The notes beneath the pieces are model-generated. The model searched no databases, was not told the DNA's origin, and was given only the letters and a program-made list of their open reading frames with translations. Below, in pieces: positions 18,562-26,298 of a DNA stretch of 64,000 bases. Position numbers and translations under genes: made by a program. This stretch comes from an uncultured Gemmatimonadales bacterium (lineage in GTDB: Bacteria; Gemmatimonadota; Gemmatimonadetes; Palauibacterales; Palauibacteraceae). Position 1 is the first letter of the stretch. Every line of letters begins with the position of its first letter. The stretch is from positions 1-64,000 of the forward strand of contig CAMYMV010000004.1 of assembly GCA_947259585.1 (NCBI GenBank). Direction: 5' to 3'.

Positions 18562-19614
18562 TCAACCCTCCTGGGCGGTTGTCGCGAGCTCGCCGTCCTC
18601 GAGGAGCAGACCATGCAGGCGACGCCAGCCGATGTTCCCGCCCGAGATGACAATGATGACGGGTCCCTGGCCGGCCGGGAGCCGGCCGGCCAGGAGGGCG
18701 GCGACCCCCACGGCCCCGCTCGGCTCGACGACGAGACGACGAGCGAAGCACCAGCGTACGGCGCGGCGGATCTCGTCGTCGCTGACGGTCACCACCCCCT
18801 CGAGCAACGCCAGGCAGTGCTCGTACGTAAGCGTCCCGGGCGTGACAGGCTTGAGGCCGTCGGCGATCGTCTCCACGCTCTCCAGGGTCACCAAACCGCC
18901 GGCCTCCAGCGAACGCTTCATCGAGGCCGCCCCGTTGGGCTCGACGCCACACACCCGCGCCTCGCCCACCAACGCGCCGAGCGCGGCTGCGACGCCCGAG
19001 ACGAGACCTCCACCCCCGATCGGAACCAGAACCCGAGGCTCACCTTCCGCCACGGCCGAGGGATACACTCCGTGGCGCTCCATCTGCTCTGCCAGCTCCA
19101 GACCTACCGTCCCCTGGCCGGCGATGATGTCCGGGTGATCGAACGGCGGAACGATCGGGGAGCCTGAAGCCGCGGCCAGCTCGTGGGCCCGCGCTCCGCG
19201 CTCCGTGCTCAGCGTTCCGCAGAGCTCGATGTCGGCGCCGCACGCACGGGTGGCCTCCAGCTTGAAAGCCGGGGAGTCCACCGGCATCACCACAGTTGCC
19301 GGAACGCCGAACTCACGCGCCGCATAGGCGACGGCTTGAGCATGGTTGCCCGAGGAGTAGGTGATCACGCCGCGGGCCCGCTTCTCCGGATCCAGCCGGG
19401 CGATGAAGTTGTAGGCTCCCCGAAGCTTGAAGGCGCCGGTCGGCTGGAAGCTCTCGCACTTCAGCCAGACGCGTCCGGCGGCGTGCCGTGCCGGAAGGAG
19501 GGGCGTGCGGACCGCGACGCGCTCGATGCGGGCGGCGGCTTCTCCGATCTGCGCGAGCGAGACGAGGCCCGACGCTTCGCCGTCGGAGGGCAGGTCCTCC
19601 GGGAGCTCGCTCAA
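18562..19614 (-). CDS. Threonine/serine dehydratase-like PLP enzyme
   Basis: A fold-type II PLP enzyme that deaminates threonine or serine, or acts as a serine racemase-like enzyme. The PLP lysine is in PTGAFKLRGAYN, and the phosphate loop is VLVPIGGGGLVSG. SSGNHAQAVA is the conserved substrate Asn loop. There is no C-terminal ACT domain, so it is of the catabolic or racemase-like kind. The upstream open frame overlaps gyrA and gives unrelated residues. I take a TTG at 19614, 4 nt after the gyrA stop (350 aa); a CTG at 19626 overlapping gyrA is an alternative, so the start is uncertain. Confidence 0.85.
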   Translation of the reverse strand: MSELPEDLPSDGEASGLVSLAQIGEAAARIERVAVRTPLLPARHAAGRVWLKCESFQPTGAFKLRGAYNFIARLDPEKRARGVITYSSGNHAQAVAYAAREFGVPATVVMPVDSPAFKLEATRACGADIELCGTLSTERGARAHELAAASGSPIVPPFDHPDIIAGQGTVGLELAEQMERHGVYPSAVAEGEPRVLVPIGGGGLVSGVAAALGALVGEARVCGVEPNGAASMKRSLEAGGLVTLESVETIADGLKPVTPGTLTYEHCLALLEGVVTVSDDEIRRAVRWCFARRLVVEPSGAVGVAALLAGRLPAGQGPVIIVISGGNIGWRRLHGLLLEDGELATTAQEG

Positions 19615-19618
19615 CGAC

Positions 19619-22135
19619 TCAGCCAGCGGGCTCGGAGGCCTCGCCGGTCTCGACAGCGTCGCCGGTCTCGACGGACGCGCTGACGGGTAGGGTCGCCGCA
19701 TCCTCCGTATCGGCCAGAACGCGCGCCACATCCACGACGGCGTCTCCCTTGTCCAGGTTGACGAGCCGCACCCCCTGGGTGGCACGGCCGATCGTGCGGA
19801 TCTCCCGCGCCGGCTGCCGGTTCACGACGCCGTTGCGGGTAACGAAGATGAGCTCGTCCGAATCGGTGACTTCCCTCACCCCCACGACGGCGCCCGTCTT
19901 CTCGGAAACGCGGAGGTTGATCAGACCGACGCCGCCTCGTCGCTGAGTCCGGTACTCGTCGATCCGCGTGCGCTTCCCCATACCCAGCTCGCTCAGGGTC
20001 AGAAGGGTTGCGTCCCGGCGCACCACCACCATGCCCACGACCTCGTCTCCGCTCCGGAGCCCGACGCCCTTCACCCCCCGAGTGGTGCGGCCCATCTCGC
20101 GAACATCAGCCTCGGCGAACCGGATCGCCATTCCGGAACGAGTCCCTAGCATGATGTCGTTCGTGCCGTCACTCAGCTGCACGTCGATCAAGCGATCACC
20201 CTCAACGACGTTGATCGCATTGATGCCCGTCGAGCGGACGTTCGAATAGGCGGCCAGGCTCGTCTTCTTCACCAGCCCGAGTCGGGTTGCGAAGATCAGG
20301 TTGCGGTCCTTGGGGAAATCCCGCACCGGCACGATCGACGTGATCGTCTCCTCGTTCCCGATGTTCAGCAGGTTGACGATCGGCTTTCCCCGTGCCGTGC
20401 GGCTACCGAGTGGTATCTGGTAGACCTTGAGCCAGTAGACCTGGCCGTTCTCGGTGAAGCACATCAGGTAATCGTGCGACGACGCGAGATAGAGGTGCTC
20501 GACCCAATCGTCTTCCTTCGTCCCCATACCGGCGATGCCGCGCCCGCCGCGCCGCTGCTGCCGGTAGACATCGGGCGGAATGCGCTTCACGTAACCGGTC
20601 CGGCTGACCGTGATCGCCATGTCCTCCTCGGCGATCAGGTCCTCGTCGGAGAAGTCCGCGGGCACGTCCAGAATCTCGGTGCGCCGGTCGTCCCCGTACT
20701 TGCCGGCGACTTCGAGGAGCTCCTCCTTGATCACCGACATGCGGAGGCTCTCCGAGCCGAGGATCTCTTCGAGACGCCCGATCTCGGCCGTCAGCTCCGC
20801 GATCTCCGCCTCGAGCTTCTCGATCTCGAGGCCGGTGAGGCGGGCGAGACGCATGTTCAGGATCGCGTCCGACTGACGCTCGCTGAGCTCGAAGCGCTCA
20901 CGCAGCTTCAAGCCGGCCTCACCCGTGTCTTTCGACTTACGGATGATCTCCACGACCTCATCGATGTTGTCGACGGCGACCTTGAGGCCCTGGAGGATGT
21001 GCTCCCGCTCGCGTGCCACCCGAAGCTCGTAGGTGCTGCGCCGCACCACGACATCGTGGCGGTGGTCGATGAAGTGCTGGAGGACCTGCTTGAGCGAGAG
21101 AACACGTGGCACGCCTCCGACCAGCGCGAGCATGATCACGCCGAACGTCGACTGCATCTGGGTGTGCTTGTACAGGCGGTTGAGGATGATGCGCGGATCG
21201 GCATCGCGCCTCACCTCGATGACCATGCGTATCCCGTCGCGATCCGACTCGTCCCGCAGATCCGTGACCCCATCGATCTTCCGGTCGCGCACGAGCTGCG
21301 CGATCTGCTCGATCAGCCGGGTCTTGTTCACCATGAAGGGGATCTCCGTGACGACGATCCGCTCCCGGCCACCCTTCATCTCCTCCGTGTGCGCCAGGGC
21401 CCGCATGATCACCCGGCCGCGGCCCGTCTCGTAAGCCTCGCGGATGCCGTGCGTCCCCAGGATGTGTCCTCCCGTGGGGAAATCGGGGCCCTGGACATGC
21501 TCCATCAGGTCGTCCAGCGAGCAGTCGGGATCGTCGATCAGCTGCACGCAGGCCGCGACGACTTCGCCGAGGTTGTGCGGCGGCACGTTCGTGGCCATTC
21601 CTACCGCGATGCCCGACGATCCGTTCACCAGGAGGTTCGGAAGGCGGGAGGGCAGGACCGTAGGCTCCAGCAGTCGATCGTCGAAGTTCGGGGCGTAGTC
21701 GACCGTCTCCTTCTCGAAGTCGGCCAGCATCTCGACGGCTAGCGGGGCCAGCCGGGCCTCCGTGTACCGGTAGGCGGCGGCGCTGTCTCCGTCGATCGAC
21801 CCGAAGTTGCCCTGCCCGTCCACCAGCGGATAACGAAGCGAGAAATCCTGGGCCATGCGGACGAGGGAGTCGTAGACCGCGGAGTCTCCGTGCGGGTGAT
21901 ACTTGCCCAGCACATCGCCGACAACCGTCGCGCTCTTCTTGTAGCCGCGCGTGGGCGACAGACCAGCTTCCTGCATCGCGTACAGGATCCGGCGGTGGAC
22001 CGGCTTGAGACCATCCCGGACGTCCGGCAGCGCGCGCTGCACGATGACGCTCATCGAGTAGTCGATGAACGACTCGCGCATCTCGTCCTCGAGAAGGCGC
22101 GATTCGATCCTCTCGCTCCTGTCGTCTGTCTCCAT
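19619..22135 (-). CDS. gyrA: DNA gyrase subunit A
   Basis: The DNA cleavage and rejoining subunit of gyrase, 838 aa. The catalytic tyrosine is Tyr124 ([10 protein letters not shown]). The quinolone-resistance region reads HGDSAVYD with Ser85 and Asp89, equivalent to E. coli Ser83 and Asp87, that is, the wild-type drug-sensitive form. The gyrase-specific GyrA box QRRGGRG is present in [13 protein letters not shown], separating it from ParC. The C-terminus is an acidic tail with [12 protein letters not shown] repeats. GAGG precedes the ATG at good spacing. It is the first gene after a 281-bp gap, so it probably has its own promoter and may drive the genes downstream. Confidence 0.97.
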   Translation of the reverse strand: METDDRSERIESRLLEDEMRESFIDYSMSVIVQRALPDVRDGLKPVHRRILYAMQEAGLSPTRGYKKSATVVGDVLGKYHPHGDSAVYDSLVRMAQDFSLRYPLVDGQGNFGSIDGDSAAAYRYTEARLAPLAVEMLADFEKETVDYAPNFDDRLLEPTVLPSRLPNLLVNGSSGIAVGMATNVPPHNLGEVVAACVQLIDDPDCSLDDLMEHVQGPDFPTGGHILGTHGIREAYETGRGRVIMRALAHTEEMKGGRERIVVTEIPFMVNKTRLIEQIAQLVRDRKIDGVTDLRDESDRDGIRMVIEVRRDADPRIILNRLYKHTQMQSTFGVIMLALVGGVPRVLSLKQVLQHFIDHRHDVVVRRSTYELRVAREREHILQGLKVAVDNIDEVVEIIRKSKDTGEAGLKLRERFELSERQSDAILNMRLARLTGLEIEKLEAEIAELTAEIGRLEEILGSESLRMSVIKEELLEVAGKYGDDRRTEILDVPADFSDEDLIAEEDMAITVSRTGYVKRIPPDVYRQQRRGGRGIAGMGTKEDDWVEHLYLASSHDYLMCFTENGQVYWLKVYQIPLGSRTARGKPIVNLLNIGNEETITSIVPVRDFPKDRNLIFATRLGLVKKTSLAAYSNVRSTGINAINVVEGDRLIDVQLSDGTNDIMLGTRSGMAIRFAEADVREMGRTTRGVKGVGLRSGDEVVGMVVVRRDATLLTLSELGMGKRTRIDEYRTQRRGGVGLINLRVSEKTGAVVGVREVTDSDELIFVTRNGVVNRQPAREIRTIGRATQGVRLVNLDKGDAVVDVARVLADTEDAATLPVSASVETGDAVETGEASEPAG

Positions 22136-22416
22136 GTGCCTCTATTTCGGCGGATATGAAGGGACGGACTCCCGCTCGGGGAGCCCGGTGACAGGGCCTT
22201 CTTCGGGCGCCGGAGCGCCCCGCGAAGCGCCGGTCTGACAGGTGGGAAATTTAACGGCCGGGGGAGGGTGGCGCGACCGCCATCGAGGACCGATGACGCC
22301 GCGCCGCATCTGGCTTTCAGGCATCGAGCTCTTCGTCGCGCCGGGGCCGGCGGCCTGGTCCGTGAGCGGTCCAGGTAGCATCTCCCCGAAAACGGGGCCC
22401 TCCGGGTCTTCCGCGC
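22136..22416. other. 281-bp intergenic region upstream of gyrA
   Basis: No gene is visible between the amidohydrolase stop and the gyrA start. It contains a GC hairpin (CTTC GGGCGC, loop CGGA, GCGCCC CGC GAAG, 22204-22230), about 70 nt from the gyrA start, and an A/T run AAATTTAA near 22250-22257 that stands out in this GC-rich DNA. A second small hairpin, CCCCG AAAA CGGGG, is at 22384-22397. Neither hairpin is followed by a T run on either strand. The region probably holds the gyrA promoter and 5' leader on the minus strand, but I cannot fix a promoter. Confidence 0.5.
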
Positions 22417-23739
22417 TCACGAACCTCCGGGCGCGCGGTCGCCATCGCCACGGTACGCCGGCGGCTGGCCGCCGTCCAGCGTCCGGTATCGCTCCAGCAA
22501 CTCGAGCTGACGGGATGCGCGCGGCACCGGGACGCCGCGGATGATCACCTCCTCAGCCCGGCTCGAGAGCTCGAACGGGTCTCCACTCCACACCACCAGG
22601 TTCCCGACCTTGCCGGCCTCGATCGAGCCATAGCGGTCGGCGACGCCGTAGATCTCGGCGGGCGTCAGCGTCACGGCACGCAAGGCGGCTTCCCATGGCA
22701 GGCCGAAACGAATCGCGTTGCCCGCCTCCAGTCCTATGTTGTGCGCACGGTGGGATTGGAAGCTGGAGACCGCGACCGCCACGCCCGCCTCGTGCAGGAT
22801 CGCGGCGTTGTCGAATCGCGCGCCCAGCCGATCGAAGCCATCCGGCAGGCTCGTCAGCGGCTTCACGATCACGGGCACGTTCCTCCCTGCCAGCTGCTCC
22901 GCGACCATCCAGGCTTCCGTGCCGCGGCGGATCACCGGTCGTACGCCGTACTCCTCGGCGATCCTCAGCACGGCGAGGATATCGCTGGCCCGGTCAACCT
23001 GGACCACCAGAGGGATCTCGCCGGCCAACACCGGCTGCAGGGCCTGGAGGTCGAGGCGGGATACGCTGAGCGGCCGCACCTCCCCGCGGTCGTACGCCTC
23101 GCGGTGGCTCGCCCAGTAGCGGGCATCCTCGAGCACCTCCCGGAGGCGCAGCGAGGCGGCTCCGCGCGCGCCGCCCGTCGCCGCAGCGGCGCCCGGCCCG
23201 AAGCTGGCCGCCATCGCCGCCCGAGGTTTGACGAGCATCGCCTCGACCGTCTCGCCCTCCAGGTCGATCAGCGCACCCTGCCCGGCGATGAGACCACCGG
23301 TGGGCAGGGCCATCGTCGTCGTCACACCCCCGAGGCGGTTGATCGGGATAAGGGTCGAGTTGGGGTTGAACCCGTCGACCACGTCAAACGAGGCACTCAC
23401 GGGATCGCCCTCCACGCGGGAGTCGACCGTCGTGCGTTCGAGGCCGATCTCGACGAGGCCTATCTGCGTGCCGGCGTCGAAGAAGCCGGGCGTCACCACC
23501 TTCCCTCGCCCATCGAAGACGGGAAAGTTTTCCGCCGGAACCGGGACGTCGATGCCGACGGCGGCGATCAGGCCATCGCGCACGATCACGGTCGCACCTT
23601 CGATCGGCGGGCCGGAGACCGGATGGACGGTGGCGCCGACGATCGCGAGATCCTGGGCCGCGAGCTCGCCCGGCCGCGTGACCGGGAGCAGCAGCGCCGC
23701 CGATGCCGCGAGCGCCGCGGCGAAGGTCCGGGCGGTCAT
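22417..23739 (-). CDS. Amidohydrolase-like protein lacking metal ligands
   Basis: A 440-aa exported protein (signal peptide about residues 1-28) of the imidazolonepropionase-like amidohydrolase family. The metal-binding HxH is replaced: where the partner gene reads DTHSHLG this one reads DAGTQIG (Gly90 and Gln92). Later ligand positions also differ (VVQVDRASD where VxH is usual; SSFQSHRAHN where an Asp-containing TDS-like motif is usual). The surrounding fold is well kept (VVTPGFFDAG, LPWEAALRAVTLTPAEIYG, GSIEAGKVGNLVVWSGDPF). It overlaps the intact amidohydrolase gene by ATGA, so it may be a non-catalytic partner subunit. Loss of activity is inferred. Confidence 0.88.
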   Translation of the reverse strand: MTARTFAAALAASAALLLPVTRPGELAAQDLAIVGATVHPVSGPPIEGATVIVRDGLIAAVGIDVPVPAENFPVFDGRGKVVTPGFFDAGTQIGLVEIGLERTTVDSRVEGDPVSASFDVVDGFNPNSTLIPINRLGGVTTTMALPTGGLIAGQGALIDLEGETVEAMLVKPRAAMAASFGPGAAAATGGARGAASLRLREVLEDARYWASHREAYDRGEVRPLSVSRLDLQALQPVLAGEIPLVVQVDRASDILAVLRIAEEYGVRPVIRRGTEAWMVAEQLAGRNVPVIVKPLTSLPDGFDRLGARFDNAAILHEAGVAVAVSSFQSHRAHNIGLEAGNAIRFGLPWEAALRAVTLTPAEIYGVADRYGSIEAGKVGNLVVWSGDPFELSSRAEEVIIRGVPVPRASRQLELLERYRTLDGGQPPAYRGDGDRAPGGS

Positions 23740-25265
23740 CGGTCACCTCCCCCGCCGGATGACGGGAGGATCCCGAGCTCGAAGTCCGTCGTCGGCTGGA
23801 TGTCCGACCGGCTCCGGTCGTAGATCAGCGCACCGTCTATGAATACCTGATCGGCTCGCGAGTACACCGAGAAGGGATCCCCCGACCAGATCACGAGATC
23901 GGCGTTTTTTCCCGGCTGCAGCGTGCCGACCCGGTCGGCGAGCCCGAGGGCCCAGGCCGGATTCGCGGTGATCCATCGCAGCGCTTCGTCCCGGCCGATA
24001 TCGATGCCGGCGGCCCTTCCGGCGTACATCGCCCGGGCGGCATCCTGGTTCATGACCTGGATCCCCATGTCGGAGTCGGTGTGGAGGATCGCCGGCGCTC
24101 CGGCCTCGGAGACCAGGGCGATGTTCTCGGGCACCGCATCGTAGGCCTCGAGCTTGAACCCCCACCAATCCACCCACATCGAGGCGGCGACCGTGTCGCG
24201 CGCCAGGAGGTCCCGGAGCTTGTAGGCCTCGATCGCGTGGTGGAAGGAGCGGATCCGGAAGCCGAACTCGAGCGCCAGGTCCAGCATTTGGGCCATCTCG
24301 TCGGCGCGGTAGCAGTGGTTGTGCACGAAGATGTTGCCGCGCAGCACTTCGGCCAGCGTCTCCTTGGCCAGATCGCGCTCCGGTCGCCCTCCGGAACGAC
24401 GAGCGCCGCCGGCATCTTCGGAATCTTCGGAACCGGCCGCCTCCTCTTTCATGCCGCCCTCGATCCAGGCGTCCCACTTCCTCCGGTATCGTTCCGCCTC
24501 GATGAACGCCTCGCGGTAACCCGCCATGTTGCCCATGCGCGTTCGGGGGGACCGCTGCCTGCCCTGGCCGTACACCCGCTTCGGGTTCTCACCGCACGCC
24601 ATCTTCAGCGCCATCGGCGCGGCCGGGAACATCATCTGCTGGACCGTGCGGCCGGGAACCGTCTTGAGGGTGATGCCGCGGCCCCCGATCAGGTTGGCGC
24701 TTCCCGGGAGGATCTGGAGGGTGGTCACTCCGGCGGCGAGCGCCCTGGTGAAGCCCGGATCCTGCGGCCACACCGAGTGCATCGCCCATACCTCGGCCGT
24801 GTTCGGGTCGGTCGACTCATTCGTATCGCTCGTCGAGGAGATCGAGGGTGACGGGGAAACCCCCAGGTGCGAGTGGGTGTCGATGATCCCCGGCGTCACG
24901 AACCTCCCGCTGCCGTCGATCACCTCCGTGCCGGCGGGGACATCGAGGTTTCGTCCGACCTCGAAGATCCTCCCGCCCTGCATGAAGAGATCTCCGCCCT
25001 CGATCTCCTCGCCCGCGGCGGTCATGATCGTGGCGCCTCGGATGAGAGTGGGGCGGGAGGCGAGCGGCCGATACGCGGACTTCCAGGCGCCGTTCCGTTG
25101 GCCGTGCAGGAGATCGGCGATCTCGCCGGCGTCGGATGCGGTGGACGCGGCGTCCTGGGGCGTGTTCGCCCACGTGGGTGTAGCCCCCAGGCCGAAATCC
25201 AGGACGAGAGCCATGGCGACGGCGGCCAGCGCCGACGCCCGGAACGGCCGGCGTCTTCCGGTCAT
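23736..25265 (-). CDS. Secreted amidohydrolase with intact metal site
   Basis: A 509-aa exported metal hydrolase; the N-terminus is signal-peptide-like (MTGRRRPFRASALAAVAMALVL). Metal-site residues are present: HSH in VTPGIIDTHSHLG (about residue 130), a lysine in GENPKRVYG, histidines in FVHNHCYRAD and FHHAIEAYK, and aspartate in ILHTDSDMG. The C-terminal beta-domain (GTLQPGKNADLVIWSGDPF) is typical of imidazolonepropionase-like or prolidase-like enzymes. Substrate is unknown; related secreted enzymes act on cyclic amides or dipeptides. AAGGAGAAA is a strong ribosome site. It is coupled to the following degenerate paralogue and lies 16 nt after the glycosyltransferase gene. Confidence 0.9.
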   Translation of the reverse strand: MTGRRRPFRASALAAVAMALVLDFGLGATPTWANTPQDAASTASDAGEIADLLHGQRNGAWKSAYRPLASRPTLIRGATIMTAAGEEIEGGDLFMQGGRIFEVGRNLDVPAGTEVIDGSGRFVTPGIIDTHSHLGVSPSPSISSTSDTNESTDPNTAEVWAMHSVWPQDPGFTRALAAGVTTLQILPGSANLIGGRGITLKTVPGRTVQQMMFPAAPMALKMACGENPKRVYGQGRQRSPRTRMGNMAGYREAFIEAERYRRKWDAWIEGGMKEEAAGSEDSEDAGGARRSGGRPERDLAKETLAEVLRGNIFVHNHCYRADEMAQMLDLALEFGFRIRSFHHAIEAYKLRDLLARDTVAASMWVDWWGFKLEAYDAVPENIALVSEAGAPAILHTDSDMGIQVMNQDAARAMYAGRAAGIDIGRDEALRWITANPAWALGLADRVGTLQPGKNADLVIWSGDPFSVYSRADQVFIDGALIYDRSRSDIQPTTDFELGILPSSGGGGDR

Positions 25266-25281
25266 GATCTTTCTCCTTGAG

Positions 25282-26298
25282 TCAGGCGAAAGCGAGGTAG
25301 TCCTTCGATCCCTCGTATCCCATCTCGGCCAGCGAGGCGCGAATATCCGCTCTCGCTCCAGGGGATCCGACCGCGATCAGCACGAAGGGCCGGGGATCTG
25401 CTCGTTCCATCAGAAGAGACGGAAGGCAGACGACGGCGCCGTGCATCTGCTGGCCGATCTTTCGGGGATCGAGATCCACGAACGCGGCGGGCTGAAGCTG
25501 ATGCCGGAGAAGCTCGCGGGCCAGAGGCTTGCCCACGCGGCCCGCTCCCCAGACCACGAGCGCTCGGCCGGGGGGGAGGTAGCCCCGAAGCAGATGGTGC
25601 ACCTTGCAGCGACGAAACGCCTCCGGCGAGTACCTGTCGGACCGCATGGAGAGACGGCCGGCCGTGATCCGCCAGCTCAGCAGCACCTCGGGCAAGTTGG
25701 CAAGTCCGTAGCCCGATCGGTGGAGGCGGAAGACCAGATCGTAGTCCTCCGGCCAGCCGCGATCCCGGTAGCCTCCCACCTGACGATAGGCCTCGGCTCG
25801 CACCATCATCGTCGGATGCGCGAGCGGGCACTCGACGAACAGGTCCCGCTCCACCTCCTCCTCTCGCTGCAGCGAGTTGAGCCAGCTCTCGTAGCGCTCG
25901 TAGCCGGACCCCATTCGCTCGCGAGGGAAGTATCGAACCCCGGTCCCGCACGCCGCGATATCGCTTCGCGTCTGCAAAAAGCGCCACTGAAGGTGAAAGC
26001 GCTCCGCGTGGATCACGTCGTCCGCATCCATTCGAGCCAGTATCTCCGCGCCGGCGTGGCTGGCCGCCAGAGACAGCGCCTCTGCTATGCCCGACCCCGT
26101 TCCCTCCAGCACCCGGACCCGTGGATCCCGCTTCGCCCACCGTTTCAGAATCCGCGGGGTTCCGTCTCGCGAGCCGTCGTCCACGGCCAGAACCTCGTAG
26201 TCGGAGAGGGTCTGAGCACCGAGGCTGGCGATGCACTCGTCGAGGTGCCGCTCGGCATCCCGGCAGGGGAGGAGCACGGAGAGCCGGTGAGGGTTCAA
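25282..26298 (-). CDS. Family 2 glycosyltransferase with C-terminal Rossmann-like domain
   Basis: A 338-aa protein. Residues 1-235 form a GT2 fold (SVLLPCRDAERHLDECI, VLAVDDGSRDGT, metal-binding DADD at 91-94, then GWPEDYDLVFRLHRSGYG with the catalytic-type acidic residues). Residues about 248-338 form a separate alpha/beta domain starting VVWGAGRVGKPLA, a nucleotide-binding glycine loop seen in sugar-modifying or cyclic-nucleotide-like fused modules. No membrane helix is seen. The start is a TTG overlapping the uvrA stop (TTGA). Sugar donor and acceptor are unknown. Confidence 0.87.
   Translation of the reverse strand: MNPHRLSVLLPCRDAERHLDECIASLGAQTLSDYEVLAVDDGSRDGTPRILKRWAKRDPRVRVLEGTGSGIAEALSLAASHAGAEILARMDADDVIHAERFHLQWRFLQTRSDIAACGTGVRYFPRERMGSGYERYESWLNSLQREEEVERDLFVECPLAHPTMMVRAEAYRQVGGYRDRGWPEDYDLVFRLHRSGYGLANLPEVLLSWRITAGRLSMRSDRYSPEAFRRCKVHHLLRGYLPPGRALVVWGAGRVGKPLARELLRHQLQPAAFVDLDPRKIGQQMHGAVVCLPSLLMERADPRPFVLIAVGSPGARADIRASLAEMGYEGSKDYLAFA

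Noticed and set aside
22384..22397. Hairpin CCCCG AAAA CGGGG as terminator of the amidohydrolase operon
   Set aside because: Only a 5-bp stem and no T run on the minus strand after it.
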